A stretch of 64,000 nt of DNA, from NCBI RefSeq assembly GCF_000176855.2, contig NC_015138.1, positions 4,216,001 through 4,280,000 on the forward strand. The letters are read 5' to 3'. The translations under genes were made by a program, and so were the position numbers. The stretch's first letter is position 1. Each line of letters opens with the position of its first letter. Positions 8,778 through 20,565 of this stretch are shown one piece after another. Below the pieces are notes generated by a model. That model was not told the DNA's origin, did not search any database, and saw only the letters and a program-made list of their open reading frames with translations. The DNA is from Paracidovorax avenae ATCC 19860. Its GTDB lineage: Bacteria > Pseudomonadota > Gammaproteobacteria > Burkholderiales > Burkholderiaceae_C.

Positions 8778-8880
8778 GGGCCACCTTACGCGGAGTAGCT
8801 CCCTATGGTGGGCCCGAATGTGCTCGGGCACGACCAAGCGCATGTACCAGATGCCATTGGCGCCCCTGGAAAGTGAGTTA
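8778..8880 (-). pseudogene. Integrase remnant, amino-terminal fragment
   Basis: The minus-strand frame reads NSLSRGANGIWYMRLVVPEH and then IRAHHRELLR, the typical opening of a DUF6538-type phage/island integrase. No normal start codon is visible directly before it. The fragment stops at the IS5 element; its continuation lies beyond both intact IS elements at 6406-6514. The orientation and the closeness to tRNA-Ser fit a recombinase that once inserted the island there. Confidence 0.55.
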
Positions 8881-9110
8881 AACCCAGACGAGGTGCCTAG
8901 CCCGAAAGGCAGGTGTCGGACGCGTCAGAGTCGCTGAGCGTCGCTTTCGGGTTGCCAGTGGAAGCTCCGAACGTTGAGGAAACAGGCTCGGGTGCCAGCG
9001 CATCGGAGCCCGGCTGAGTTGTCGCTGGCGGAGATGCAGAACACGTGTAGTTGGACATGGAAGTTGGACGTTTTGGACAAACAACTTCGAAGCCATGCCG
9101 CACAAAGAAA
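8881..9110. other. Non-coding stretch between integrase remnant and tRNA terminator
   Basis: I find no supportable gene here. The open frames are short and biased by local GC content. An integration-site core could lie near the tRNA-proximal end, but no second copy is visible within the window. Confidence 0.4.
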
Positions 9111-9138
9111 AAAGCCCTTGAAATCATTCAAGGGCTTT
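9111..9138 (-). terminator. Rho-independent terminator of tRNA-Ser
   Basis: A 12-bp perfect stem, with the AAAGCCCTTGAA arm at 9111-9122 and its complement at 9127-9138, encloses a four-base loop. On the minus strand it is followed by a run of T residues. It starts eight bases after the tRNA CCA end. Confidence 0.9.
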
Positions 9139-9145
9139 GTTCATT

Positions 9146-9235
<90 letters not shown>

Positions 9236-9330
9236 TGCATTCGTGTCGAAGCGTGCGATTGTAGCAGGAAGTTTGCAGGGCACAACGCCCAACGCACGCA
9301 GCTCGCCCCATCTCCCCAGCACGGGACGAC

Positions 9331-9747
9331 TCAGGCGGCCTTGTACAGATCGTCGAGGCTGCGGAAGCCCTTCATCTCGATGGGATTGCCGAAGGGGTCC
9401 ATGAAGAACATCGTCCATTGCTCGCCGGGCTGGCCTTCGAAGCGAACCTGGGGCTCCAGCACGAATGCCGTGCCTGCGGCCTTGAGACGGTCCGCCATGG
9501 CCTGCCAGTCAGGCAGCTCCAGCACCAGGCCCAGGTGGGGCATCGGCACCAGGACATCGCCCACGTGGCCGGTGCGCGCCGTGGCGAAGGGCTCGCCCAG
9601 GTGCAGGGACAGCTGGTGGCCGAAAAAGTCGAAATCGACCCAGGTGTCGGTGCTGCGCCCTTCGGAGCAGCCGAGGACCTGTCCGTAGAAGCGCCGGGCT
9701 TCGTCCAGGTCGCGAACGTTGTAGGCCAGGTGGAAGATACTGCGCAT
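9331..9747 (-). CDS. VOC-superfamily (glyoxalase-like) protein
   Basis: This 138-residue protein is a single vicinal-oxygen-chelate domain. Candidate metal ligands are the His in FHLAYNVRD near residue 6, H73-type in MPHLGLVLE, and the Glu in PFGNPIEMKGF near 124. The DP(F/D)GN motif is typical of the superfamily. The substrate cannot be told from the sequence. The start is the ATG at 9747, beyond which homology-like sequence ends. It may be co-transcribed with the oxidoreductase gene that lies 78 bp upstream. Confidence 0.8.
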   Translation of the reverse strand: MRSIFHLAYNVRDLDEARRFYGQVLGCSEGRSTDTWVDFDFFGHQLSLHLGEPFATARTGHVGDVLVPMPHLGLVLELPDWQAMADRLKAAGTAFVLEPQVRFEGQPGEQWTMFFMDPFGNPIEMKGFRSLDDLYKAA

Positions 9748-9824
9748 GAATGAGTGTGTTGCCGGGGAGCGGGCCAGGATCAGCACCGCATTAGACCACT
9801 GGACACCTATGGCGCCCCCCGCCC

Positions 9825-10829
9825 TCATTCCACCGTCATGACGATCTTGCCCTGGATGTGCCCTCGCCCGGCGCGTTCGTGGGCCTGCCGCACCTGCGAC
9901 AGTGCGAAGGTGCTGTCGATGGCGACGCGCACCGAGCCCGCATCCAGCAATGCCGCGAGTTCGCCGAGTTGCGCGCCGCTGGAGCGCACCTGGGTGGTGG
10001 ACACCGTCACGCCCAGCGCCGCCGCCGCGTCGTGCCCGTCGAAGCCGAGCGGGAAGATGGGGAACAATGCGCCGCCGCGGCGAAGCGTGCGCAGGAACCT
10101 GCCGGCGCTGGCGCCACCGACGGCATCCACGACCAGGTCCACGTCGTGCAATATTTCCTCCGGCTTCACCTGGGTGTAATCGAGGAACGTCTCGGCGCCC
10201 AGCTGGCGCACGAAGGCTTCGTGTTTGCCGGAAGCCACCGCGATGACGCGCGCGCCCTGCCACCTGGCCAGCTGCAGCGCGAAATGGCCGACGCCGCCGG
10301 CCGCCCCGTTGACCACGACGGTCTTGCCGCGCAACGGCACCGGCACGTGTTGCGCGGGCTGCAGGGGATTGGTGACATCGTGGCCCAGCGCGATCAGGAA
10401 CTGCCAGGCCGTCAGCAGCGACATCGGCGCGCCCGCGGCGTGCACATGGTCGATCCCCGCCGGCTTGAGCGCGACCTCGCTGGCGGGCGCGGTGACGTAT
10501 TGCGCATACGCCTGGCTGCCGCCGGCCAGTCCGCTCGGGAACCGCACCATGGCGTACACGGCGTCGCCTGGCGACAGCCCTTCCACGCCCTCTGCCACCG
10601 CCTCGATCACCCCCGAGACGTCCGTGCCCAGGATCAGCGGGAACGCCACCGGGGGGCGCCATTCCGGGGGGAGGAGGCTGTAGCCCTCGCGCAGGTACAG
10701 GTCTGGCGGGTTCAAGCCAATCGCGCGTACCCGGATGAGCACCTCGCCCGGCCGCAGCACCGGCAGGGGCGCATCCTCGTAGTGGAGCACGTCGGGGCCG
10801 CCGAACGCGTGCTGGCGGACCGCTTTCAT
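9825..10829 (-). CDS. Zinc-type alcohol dehydrogenase-like / quinone oxidoreductase
   Basis: The protein begins MKAVRQHAFGGPDVL, the normal start of NADPH:quinone oxidoreductase-like MDR enzymes. An in-frame ATG at 10859 would add ten residues. The GroES-like fold covers residues 1-120 and the Rossmann motif is in NGAAGGVGHFALQLA. The catalytic zinc cysteine is absent, which fits the zinc-independent quinone-reductase branch. It is divergently transcribed from a TetR regulator across a palindromic operator, so induction by that regulator's ligand is likely. The substrate is unknown. Confidence 0.85.
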   Translation of the reverse strand: MKAVRQHAFGGPDVLHYEDAPLPVLRPGEVLIRVRAIGLNPPDLYLREGYSLLPPEWRPPVAFPLILGTDVSGVIEAVAEGVEGLSPGDAVYAMVRFPSGLAGGSQAYAQYVTAPASEVALKPAGIDHVHAAGAPMSLLTAWQFLIALGHDVTNPLQPAQHVPVPLRGKTVVVNGAAGGVGHFALQLARWQGARVIAVASGKHEAFVRQLGAETFLDYTQVKPEEILHDVDLVVDAVGGASAGRFLRTLRRGGALFPIFPLGFDGHDAAAALGVTVSTTQVRSSGAQLGELAALLDAGSVRVAIDSTFALSQVRQAHERAGRGHIQGKIVMTVE

Positions 10830-10880
10830 GGTGCGGGGCTTTTCTTCGGAACGGTGCATGGCGTATCCTGACAGGAACAG

Positions 10881-10900
10881 TGCTCCGAATATACGGAGCA
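10881..10900. promoter_or_regulatory. Palindromic operator for the divergent TetR regulator
   Basis: The arms TGCTCCG and CGGAGCA are exact complements around the centre AATATA. The site lies between the oxidoreductase and tetR genes, about 20 bp from the regulator start, and the TATATT read on the minus strand could serve as a -10 element. Binding by the TetR protein would repress both genes. This is inferred from position. Confidence 0.7.
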
Positions 10901-10923
10901 GTGATCCACTTGTAAAGGCCCGC

Positions 10924-11514
10924 ATGCGCATCGATGCCCAGAAAAATTACCAACGCCTGTTGCACGTGGCCCGCGAGGCGCTGGCCGAAACCGGTGCAGA
11001 GGCTTCACTGCGGGACATCGCCCGGCGCGCCGAGGTCGGCCTGGGAACCTTGTACCGCCACTTCCCCACCCGCGAAGCCCTGCTCGAGGCGCTGCTGCGC
11101 AACGACTTCGAGGACCTGGCGACCAGGGCCGATGCCCTGTGCACGGCAGCGGCCCCGGACCAGGCGCTGCTGGCCTGGCTGCGGGAGATCATTGCCTTCA
11201 CCCATCGCCAGCGTGGTGTCATTGCGCCGATGATGTCCGCCATAGAAGATGAATCCTCTGCGCTGCACGCATCCTGCGTGCGGCTGCGCTCCGCGGGCGC
11301 AGCCTTGCTGGCGCGTGCGCAGGCGGATGGGAAGGCACGCGCCGACATGGACGGCGACGAGTTGTTCGACCTGATCGCCGCGCTCGCATGGCTGCGCGAC
11401 CAGCCATCGCATGCCGGGCGCTCCGAGCGCATGCTCGAAATCGTGAGCGGCGCGATCCTTGCGCAACCCGCGACGCCCCCGACGAGGTCGCCGGCGCGGA
11501 AGCCGGGACCGTGA
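10924..11514 (+). CDS. TetR/AcrR-family transcriptional regulator
   Basis: This 196-residue protein has an amino-terminal TetR DNA-binding domain. The helix-turn-helix runs over about residues 24-48 and ends in the signature GLGTLYRHFPTREALLEAL. The remainder is an all-helical ligand-binding domain. I chose the ATG at 10924 because longer forms would run through the operator. It likely represses the adjacent oxidoreductase and itself. Confidence 0.9.
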   Translation: MRIDAQKNYQRLLHVAREALAETGAEASLRDIARRAEVGLGTLYRHFPTREALLEALLRNDFEDLATRADALCTAAAPDQALLAWLREIIAFTHRQRGVIAPMMSAIEDESSALHASCVRLRSAGAALLARAQADGKARADMDGDELFDLIAALAWLRDQPSHAGRSERMLEIVSGAILAQPATPPTRSPARKPGP

Positions 11515-11521
11515 ACGCGGT

Positions 11522-13829
<2,308 letters not shown>

Positions 13830-13976
13830 GAAGCGGACACCAGGAGAAATGCGGTGGAACGGCGCCCCGGGATTCGGAGGCGAAACCTGACAGTGTATGC
13901 ACACCTTCGGCGCGGGGTGCCGATAACATGGCACGGGCCGCGCGATGCGGCCGGCCTTCAGCAGGAGATGCGTCCC

Positions 13977-14651
13977 ATGTTCTTCGTGTTCGGCCCCTCG
14001 GGCCAGATGTACCGCGGCGGCCCCGAGCAGCTGGACCAGGTATCGCCCGTTCGCCGTGTGCAGCGGCCCCAGGCGCTGCGCACGCGCGGGCCCGACGTGT
14101 CCGACCGCGAACCGGAACTGCCCGCCCCGGACGCCGCGCCGGCGGCCCCGGTCAACCTGCGGGCCCAGGTGGCCGTGAGCGCCTACGCGCAGACGGAGCA
14201 GGGGCCGCAGCAGGCGCGCCAGCCGCTGACCCGCGTGCGGGACGTGATGACCTCCGGCTCCCTCTCCGTGCCGCCCGACGTGCGCGTGAACGACGCCTGG
14301 CAGACCCTGGCCGAATACCACGTCGCGCAGGCACCCGTGGTGGATGCGCAGGGACACGTGGTGGGATTGCTGCTGCGCGCCGACATGGCGCCGCTCGACC
14401 TGCTGCCCGAGCCCGGCAGCGTGAAGGCCGCGATCGACCTCGCGCGCCGGCCGGTGTCGGAAGTCATGGTGAGCCCCGTGCCCACGGTGGCCCCGAACAC
14501 GGAACTGCGCCGCGTGGCCGGGGTGCTGCTGAACACAGGCCTGCCCGGGCTGCCGGTGACGGACGAGCACGGCACGCTCGCCGGCTTCATCTCGCGCACC
14601 GACATCCTGCGCGCGGTGGCGGCGGATCCGCCGCTCGACCTCTGGAGCTGA
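13977..14651 (+). CDS. CBS-domain pair protein
   Basis: The protein begins MFFVFGPSGQMYRGG. AGGAG at 13963-13967 stands nine bases before this ATG, whereas the ATG at 13968 directly abuts it, so I prefer 13977. Residues 1-70 are a proline-rich leader. Two CBS motifs follow at about 78-130 (VRDVMTSGSLSV) and 150-210 (VSEVMVSPVPTV). CBS pairs bind adenine nucleotides; the partner or output of this stand-alone protein is unknown. Confidence 0.85.
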   Translation: MFFVFGPSGQMYRGGPEQLDQVSPVRRVQRPQALRTRGPDVSDREPELPAPDAAPAAPVNLRAQVAVSAYAQTEQGPQQARQPLTRVRDVMTSGSLSVPPDVRVNDAWQTLAEYHVAQAPVVDAQGHVVGLLLRADMAPLDLLPEPGSVKAAIDLARRPVSEVMVSPVPTVAPNTELRRVAGVLLNTGLPGLPVTDEHGTLAGFISRTDILRAVAADPPLDLWS

Positions 14652-14655
14652 AGGC

Positions 14656-15981
14656 TCAGTCGGCCATCGCCGCGCCCTGGGGCTGCGCGATCTCGACCGA
14701 GGGCAGCGGGCTGGCGAGCACCTTGTCGATGGTCTTGCCGTCCATGTCCACCACCTCGAACTGCCAGTCTTCCCACTGCACGGTGTCGGTCACCTTGGGC
14801 AGCTTGCCGGTCAGCAGCATCACCATGCCGCTCAGCGTGTGGTAGCGGCCGCGCTCTTCCTCGGGCACGGTGTCCAGGCCCAGGCGGTCCTTGAGCTCCG
14901 GCACGGGGATGTGGCCGTCGAGCAGCCAGCTACCGTCCTCGCGCTGCACGGCCCAGGAGGTTTCCGGATCGCGCGCGTGGAATTCGCCGGTGATCGCCTC
15001 GATCAGGTCGCGCAGCGTGACGATGCCCTGCACCTCGCCGTACTCGTCGATCACGAAGGCCATCTGCAGGTCGGACTGTCGGAAGTTGTCGAGCAGCTCC
15101 ATGCCGGTGATGGTCTCGGGCACGTAGAGGGCCGACTGCAGCGGCTGGGCCGCGAGGTCGCGCACGTCCTCGCGCAGCGAGCGCGAGAGCCACTGGCGGG
15201 CATTGAGCACGCCCAGCACGTTCTCCATGCCGCCGCGCACCACGGGGAAGCGGCCATGGTCGGAGGATTCGATGCGCTGCAGGTTCTCCTCGAAGGAGTC
15301 CTCCACGTCGAGCACCACCACGTCGGCGCGCGGCACCATGAGGGAGCCGATCTGGCGGTCGTCCAGGCGGAACACGTTGCGCACCATCTGGTGCTCGTGG
15401 GATTCGATCACGCCCGCGCTCGTGCCTTCGGCCAGCACGGCATGGATCTCGGCCTCGGTCACGGCGCTGGCGGTGTTCTCCTTCACGCCCAGCAGCCGCA
15501 GCAGGGCCTGGGTGGACACCGACAGCAGCCGCACGAACGGCTTGGTGGCGAGCGCCAGCCAGTTGATGGGGCGGGCCACCAGGCGGGCGAGCGTCTCGGG
15601 GTAGCTCTGGCCCAGGCGCTTGGGCACCAGTTCGCCCACGACGATGGAGAAGTAGGTGATGAAGACCACCACGAGGCCCGTCGCCGTGTAGCCGGCGGCC
15701 TTCTCGGGCATGCCCACAGACAGCAGCCACTCGCCGAGCGGCGCTGCGAGGGCGGCCTCGCCGACGATGCCGTTGAGCACGCCGATCGAGGTGATGCCGA
15801 TCTGGATGGTGGAGAGGAAGCGCGTCGGGTCTTCGCCGAGCTTCATGGCGGCGATGGCGCCGGTATCGCCCTCATCGATCAGCTTCTGCAACCGGGTCTT
15901 GCGCGCGGAAACCAGCGCCAGCTCGGACATGGCAAACAGGCCATTGAGAAGGATGAGGGCGAAAAGTATTGCTATTTCCAT
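14656..15981 (-). CDS. HlyC/CorC-family (CNNM-like) membrane transporter
   Basis: The 441-residue protein has a DUF21 membrane domain (about residues 1-195) with four hydrophobic segments and the GELVPKRLG signature. A CBS pair at about 215-335 contains SLMVPRADV and FVIDEYGEVQGIVTLRDL. A CorC_HlyC domain at about 350-430 completes it. Members of this family move Mg2+ or other divalent ions, or affect resistance to them. It converges with the CBS protein gene, four bases apart. Confidence 0.9.
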   Translation of the reverse strand: MEIAILFALILLNGLFAMSELALVSARKTRLQKLIDEGDTGAIAAMKLGEDPTRFLSTIQIGITSIGVLNGIVGEAALAAPLGEWLLSVGMPEKAAGYTATGLVVVFITYFSIVVGELVPKRLGQSYPETLARLVARPINWLALATKPFVRLLSVSTQALLRLLGVKENTASAVTEAEIHAVLAEGTSAGVIESHEHQMVRNVFRLDDRQIGSLMVPRADVVVLDVEDSFEENLQRIESSDHGRFPVVRGGMENVLGVLNARQWLSRSLREDVRDLAAQPLQSALYVPETITGMELLDNFRQSDLQMAFVIDEYGEVQGIVTLRDLIEAITGEFHARDPETSWAVQREDGSWLLDGHIPVPELKDRLGLDTVPEEERGRYHTLSGMVMLLTGKLPKVTDTVQWEDWQFEVVDMDGKTIDKVLASPLPSVEIAQPQGAAMAD

Positions 15982-16085
15982 AGACAGGGAGTGAAGGCTC
16001 CCTCGGAGTGAATCGGACTCAAATTGTAAGAAGTCCTACCCCGGATGGGGGATTCAATGCCCGGCGGCGTAGGGATTTGGCCCGG

Positions 16086-16107
16086 CCGTGGCGTGCGCGC
16101 GCCACGG
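16086..16107. repeat. GC-rich hairpin between corC-like gene and ispH
   Basis: The arms CCGTGGCG and CGCCACGG form a perfect 8-bp stem with a six-base loop just after the ispH stop codon. It has no T tract, so it may only support Rho-dependent termination or mRNA stability. Confidence 0.4.
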
Positions 16108-16129
16108 AACGGGCCGTGCAGCAGGCCGG

Positions 16130-17128
16130 TCAGGGCCGCCCCGCCCCCGTCTCGGGCGTGCGCTGGGAGATCTCCAGGCCGGTGGCCGCGTCGAGCTTCA
16201 GGCCCTTGGGCAGCGGGAATTTCACGGTCTCCTCGATGCCGTCCATCCGGCGCAGCGACACCGCACCCAGCGCCCGGATGCGGTCGATCACCTGCTGCAC
16301 CAGCACCTCGGGGGCCGACGCGCCTGCCGTGAGGCCGACGCGGGCCACGCCCTCGAACCACTCCGGCCGCAGCTCGTCGGCGCTGTCCACCATGTAGGAG
16401 GGCGTTCCCAGCCGCACCGCCAGTTCGCGCAGCCGGTTGCTGTTGGAGCTGGTGGGGCTGCCCACCACGATGACGAGATCCACCTGGCCGGACAGCACCT
16501 TCACCGCGTCCTGGCGGTTCTGCGTGGCATAGCAGATGTCCTGCTGCTTGGGTTCGCGCACCTGCGGGAAGCGTGCGCGCACGGCAGCGGTGATCTCGGC
16601 CGCGTCGTCCACCGACAGCGTGGTCTGCGTGACCACTGCCAGCTTCGCGGTCTGCGCCGGCTGCACGCGGGCCACGTCCTCCACGTCCTCCACGAGGTGG
16701 ATGCCGTGGTCCAGCTGGCCCATGGTGCCCTCGACCTCCGGGTGGCCCTTGTGGCCGATCATGATGAATTCGTAGCCTTCCTTCGCGAGCTTGGCCACTT
16801 CCACGTGCACCTTCGTGACCAGGGGGCAGGTGGCATCGAAGATGCTGAAGCCCCGGGCCTCGGCCTCGGCCTGTACCGCCTTGCTGACGCCGTGCGCGCT
16901 GAACACCAGCGTGGCGCCGGGCGGCACCTCGGCCAGGTCTTCGATGAAGATCGCGCCCTTGGCCTTCAGGTCGTTGACCACGTAGGTGTTGTGCACGATC
17001 TCGTGGCGCACGTAGATCGGCGCGCCGAACTTCTGCAGCGCCCGCTCGACGATCTCGATCGCGCGGTCAACGCCCGCGCAGAAGCCGCGCGGCTCGGCCA
17101 GAACGATTTCCTGGGGTTGGATGGCCAT
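16130..17128 (-). CDS. ispH: 4-hydroxy-3-methylbut-2-enyl diphosphate reductase
   Basis: The 332-residue [4Fe-4S] enzyme makes IPP and DMAPP in the last step of the MEP isoprenoid pathway. The three cluster cysteines are visible in [22 protein letters not shown] and near the [10 protein letters not shown] region ([10 protein letters not shown]). The substrate-binding H-x-E and S-x-N residues are in [12 protein letters not shown]. It follows fkpB by four bases, the usual fkpB-ispH pairing. Confidence 0.97.
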   Translation of the reverse strand: MAIQPQEIVLAEPRGFCAGVDRAIEIVERALQKFGAPIYVRHEIVHNTYVVNDLKAKGAIFIEDLAEVPPGATLVFSAHGVSKAVQAEAEARGFSIFDATCPLVTKVHVEVAKLAKEGYEFIMIGHKGHPEVEGTMGQLDHGIHLVEDVEDVARVQPAQTAKLAVVTQTTLSVDDAAEITAAVRARFPQVREPKQQDICYATQNRQDAVKVLSGQVDLVIVVGSPTSSNSNRLRELAVRLGTPSYMVDSADELRPEWFEGVARVGLTAGASAPEVLVQQVIDRIRALGAVSLRRMDGIEETVKFPLPKGLKLDAATGLEISQRTPETGAGRP

Positions 17129-17132
17129 GGCG

Positions 17133-17606
17133 TCAGAGCACTCCGATGAGCTGCACCTCGAAGGTGACGGGCTGGCCCGCGAGCGGGTGGTTGAAGTCGA
17201 AGCGCACCGCGCCGTCGTCCCGCACCTCCAGCACCACGCCGGCATAGCTGCCCGTGCCGTCGGGCGTGGGAAACTGCACCACGTCGCCCAGGGTGTACTG
17301 CTCGTCGGGATCGCCCAGCTCGGCCAGCAGCCGGCGCGCCACCCACTGCTGCATCTCGGGGTTGCGCTCGCCGAAGGCCTCGCCGGCCGGCAGCTCGAAG
17401 GTGGTGCGGGTGCCTTCCGCCAGGCCGATCAGGCGCTGCTCCATCGCGGGCGAGAGTTCGCCGGCCCCCAGGGACAGCGTGGCCGGCTTGTCGCCGAACG
17501 TGTTGATGACATCGCCCGAAGGGCCCGCCAGGCGGTAGTGCAGGGTCAGGAAGGACCCGGGCTGCACGGTGGGCACGGAAGGGAAAGCGTTGGAAATCAT
17601 GGACAA
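17133..17606 (-). CDS. fkpB: FKBP-type peptidyl-prolyl isomerase, SlpA/FkpB-like
   Basis: This 157-residue protein has an FKBP core with the inserted IF (insert-in-flap) chaperone domain. The FKBP strands [13 protein letters not shown] and [21 protein letters not shown], the PEMQQWV insert and the C-terminal [15 protein letters not shown] are typical of SlpA/FkpB. It acts in the cytoplasm as a folding catalyst. Pairing with ispH supports the symbol. Confidence 0.92.
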   Translation of the reverse strand: MSMISNAFPSVPTVQPGSFLTLHYRLAGPSGDVINTFGDKPATLSLGAGELSPAMEQRLIGLAEGTRTTFELPAGEAFGERNPEMQQWVARRLLAELGDPDEQYTLGDVVQFPTPDGTGSYAGVVLEVRDDGAVRFDFNHPLAGQPVTFEVQLIGVL

Positions 17607-17709
17607 AAGCGCCTGTCAGCTTGCGGATGGTGTATAAAAACCCAGTATCCATGCCGCCCATCCGCGGTCACGGTGTCTGCCCCGATTGTCCTTCCTTCTG
17701 TGCAACCCC

Positions 17710-18423
17710 ATGGCTCTCAAGACTCTGCCCATCGAAGCCCGCCCCCGCGAACGACTGCTGGCGCGCGGCCCCTCCTCCCTCTCCGATACCGAACTCCTCG
17801 CCATCCTCCTGCGCACGGGCATCGTGGGCAAGGGCGTGATGCAGATGGCGCAGGAGTTGCTCTCGCCCGCGCTGCCCGACCCGGCCACCGGCGCGCTGCG
17901 CGGCGGGTTCGGCGGCATCCGCGGCCTGCTGCAGGCCGATGCCGACGACCTCAAGCGCATCAAGGGCCTGGGGCCCGCCAAGCGCACGTCGCTCGTGGCC
18001 GTGCTGGAGCTGGCGCGCCGCATGCTGGTGCAGACGCTGCCCAAGCGCGAGCTGTTCCACTCGCCGCGCGCCGTGCGCGACTACCTGCAGCTGCACCTGG
18101 GCGGCAAGCCGCACGAGGTGTTCTCGGTGCTCTTCCTGGACAGCCAGAACGGCCTCATCGCCATGGAGGAAATGTTCCGCGGCACCCTGTCCCAGGCCAG
18201 CGTCTATCCGCGCGAGGTGGTGGTGCGCGCGCTGCACCACCACGCCGCCGCCGTGGTGCTGGTGCACAACCACCCCAGCGGCCAGGTGCAGCCGAGTCGC
18301 GCGGACGAAACCCTCACCCGGTCGCTGACCGACGCCCTGCGGCTCGTGGACATCCGGGTGCTGGACCACATCATCGTCGCGCCGGGCGCCTCGCTGTCCA
18401 TGGCGGAAGAAGGCCTGCTCTGA
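17710..18423 (+). CDS. radC: RadC-family JAB/MPN domain protein
   Basis: The 237-residue protein has an amino-terminal helix-hairpin-helix region ([15 protein letters not shown], about residues 85-100). The C-terminal RadC/JAB domain carries the metal motif HNHPSGxxxxSxxD at about 182-195. Start [16 protein letters not shown] is the conserved start of the family; an in-frame upstream ATG at 17686 has no support. Despite its name the role in DNA repair is unproven. The stop overlaps the next gene. Confidence 0.93.
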   Translation: MALKTLPIEARPRERLLARGPSSLSDTELLAILLRTGIVGKGVMQMAQELLSPALPDPATGALRGGFGGIRGLLQADADDLKRIKGLGPAKRTSLVAVLELARRMLVQTLPKRELFHSPRAVRDYLQLHLGGKPHEVFSVLFLDSQNGLIAMEEMFRGTLSQASVYPREVVVRALHHHAAAVVLVHNHPSGQVQPSRADETLTRSLTDALRLVDIRVLDHIIVAPGASLSMAEEGLL

Positions 18424-19646
18424 CCCCCGCGGCCCCATTCCGCGACCCCGGCCCGGGCCGACCGGCCCGCGCCGCCCGCCTGGCCGCCGCGCTGGCGCTG
18501 GGCGCCCTGCTCGCGGCCTGCGCGCCCGCACCGATCGCCCCCCTCGCGCCGCACGGGCCCGGGACACCTCCGGGCGCTGCGCGCCTGCGCTGGATCGGCA
18601 CCGCGAGCCTTCCGCCCGGCACGGAATTCCTCGGCAGCACGGTGGGGGGTATTTCCGGCATCGACTACGACCCCGTGCACGACCAGTGGGTGCTGCTGAG
18701 CGACGACCGCTCCGCGCACCAGCCGGCGCGCTTCTATACCGCTCGCCTGCGCTACCGTGCCGACGCGCTGGAAACGCCCCGGCTCACCGGCGCCGTCACG
18801 CTGCGCCAGCCGGGCGGGGAGCCCTTCCCGTCCGCCCTGCAGGCCCGCCGCGGCGGCCCGGCCGCCGGCGAGGTCGTCGATCCCGAGGCCGTGCGCTGGC
18901 TGCCCGGCGGCCGAAACCTGCTCTGGACCAGCGAGGGGGATTTCTCGCGGGGGTTCGGGCCGTCGCTGCGCGAAAGCCGCGCCGACGGGTCGGCCGTGCG
19001 GGAATTCCCGCTGCCCCCGGGTTTCCAGCCGCAGCCCGGTGGCGGACGCGGCCCCCGCCCCAACCGCACGCTGGAGGGCCTGGCCCTGTCCCCCGACGGC
19101 CGCACCGCCTGGCTGGCCATGGAAGGCGCCTGGCGGCAGGATGGCCCGCTGCCCACGCGGCAGGCGCCCGGCGGGCCGCTGCGCATCACGGCCCTCGACA
19201 TCGCCAGCGGACAGGCGCTGCGGCAGATCGCCTACGTGCCGGACGCCGTGTCCCGCGAACGGCGCATTCCCTGGGGGCCCCGGCTCAACGGCGTGAGCGA
19301 GATCCTGGCGGACGGCCCCGGCCACCTGCTGGTGCTGGAGCGTGCCTACAGCGCCGGGGCGGGCTTCTCCGCGCGCCTCTACCGCATCGACACCCGCAGC
19401 GCCACCGACACGCTGGCGCTCGAACGTCTGGAACCCGGCAACCACATTCCGGCCGCCAAGACCCTCGTGGCCGACATGCCGGGCCCGGGCCTGGATGCCG
19501 TGGACAACCTCGAGGGCATGGCCTGGGGGCCACCCCTGCCCGGCGGCGGCCGCGTGATCGTGTTCGTGAGCGACGACAATTTCAACCCGGCCCAGGCCAC
19601 GCAATTCATCGCGGCGGAGTACCTGGAACCGGCAGCTTCGCGATGA
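18420..19646 (+). CDS. Phytase-like esterase lipoprotein, CTG start proposed
   Basis: The frame encodes a lipoprotein signal ([14 protein letters not shown], lipid cysteine near residue 34) followed by an esterase-like domain of the phytase family. The beta-propeller pattern includes [31 protein letters not shown] and NLEGMAWG. No ATG, GTG or TTG lies between the radC stop and the signal peptide. A CTG at 18420 overlaps the radC stop as CTGA and is preceded by GGAAGAAGG at 18405-18413, so I propose it as the start. The protein probably sits in the envelope and acts on a phosphate ester or lactone; the substrate is unknown. Confidence 0.8.
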   Translation: MTPAAPFRDPGPGRPARAARLAAALALGALLAACAPAPIAPLAPHGPGTPPGAARLRWIGTASLPPGTEFLGSTVGGISGIDYDPVHDQWVLLSDDRSAHQPARFYTARLRYRADALETPRLTGAVTLRQPGGEPFPSALQARRGGPAAGEVVDPEAVRWLPGGRNLLWTSEGDFSRGFGPSLRESRADGSAVREFPLPPGFQPQPGGGRGPRPNRTLEGLALSPDGRTAWLAMEGAWRQDGPLPTRQAPGGPLRITALDIASGQALRQIAYVPDAVSRERRIPWGPRLNGVSEILADGPGHLLVLERAYSAGAGFSARLYRIDTRSATDTLALERLEPGNHIPAAKTLVADMPGPGLDAVDNLEGMAWGPPLPGGGRVIVFVSDDNFNPAQATQFIAAEYLEPAASR

Positions 19647-20461
19647 CACAACACCCCTCCCCCCACGACTGGGTCCGGCAGGCAGGCGACATTGAGCGCA
19701 TCCCCTGCATCGAGGCGTACTTCCAGGGCCACGGCTACGCGCCGCACCGGCACGATACCTATGCCATCGGGCGTACGCTGTCGGGCGTGCAGAGCTTCCG
19801 CTACCGCAGCGAGCACCGCCACAGCCTGCCGGGCCAGACGCTCGTGCTGCACCCGGACGAACTGCACGACGGCCACGCGGGCACCGGCGACGGCTTCCGC
19901 TACCGCATGGTGTACGTTCCCCCGGCGCTGCTGCAGTCCATGCTGGGCGGCCGGCCGCTGCCGTTCGTTCCCGGCGGCATCACGTCCGACCCGCGGCTGG
20001 CGGCCCCCGTCGAGGCGCTGCTGCGCCGCATGGATGCTCCGCTCGACGCCCTGGAAGAAGACGACGCCCTCTTCGACCTGGCCCAGGCGCTGTGCGCGGT
20101 GTCTGGGCCGGCCGGCGGGCGCCGCACCTGCGACTGGCAGGCCGCGGAGCGGGCCCGCCACTTCCTGCACGCCCAGCTGCAGTCGCCGCACCCCCTGACG
20201 CTGGCGGACCTCGAGCGGGCGAGCGGGCAGGACCGCTGGCGCCTGTCGCGCGATTTCCGGGCGCTCTACGGCACCAGCCCGTACCGCTACCTCGTGCTGC
20301 GGCGCCTCGACCTGGCGCGGGGCTTGATCGCCGGGGGCACCCCGCTCGCCGAGGCGGCCGCAGCGGCAGGTTTCCACGACCAGAGCCACATGACGCGGCA
20401 CTTCGTACAGGCCTTCGGCGTGCCGCCCGCGCGCTGGGTCCGGATGCAGGGCAGGCGCTGA
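19643..20461 (+). CDS. AraC-family transcriptional regulator
   Basis: This 272-residue protein has an AraC-type cupin sensor domain (residues 1-160, APHRHDTYAIG near 35) and a C-terminal pair of helix-turn-helix motifs ending FHDQSHMTRHFVQAFGVPPARW. Its ATG overlaps the preceding stop (ATGA). Because such regulators often control adjacent transport or metabolic genes, it may regulate the cupin gene downstream. Confidence 0.9.
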   Translation: MTQHPSPHDWVRQAGDIERIPCIEAYFQGHGYAPHRHDTYAIGRTLSGVQSFRYRSEHRHSLPGQTLVLHPDELHDGHAGTGDGFRYRMVYVPPALLQSMLGGRPLPFVPGGITSDPRLAAPVEALLRRMDAPLDALEEDDALFDLAQALCAVSGPAGGRRTCDWQAAERARHFLHAQLQSPHPLTLADLERASGQDRWRLSRDFRALYGTSPYRYLVLRRLDLARGLIAGGTPLAEAAAAAGFHDQSHMTRHFVQAFGVPPARWVRMQGRR

Positions 20462-20565
20462 GAACCTGTTTCCGGAATCTGCCAGACAGGTTGCACGATC
20501 GTGCAAGACGGCGGATGGAGCGCTGCCTAAGCTGTGGCGCTGTTTCCATCACCTGTCTCACGTCC

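Noticed and set aside
8881..9131. Minus-strand frames near the tRNA terminator
   Set aside because: Three frames overlap each other without a ribosome binding site, and one runs through the terminator hairpin.
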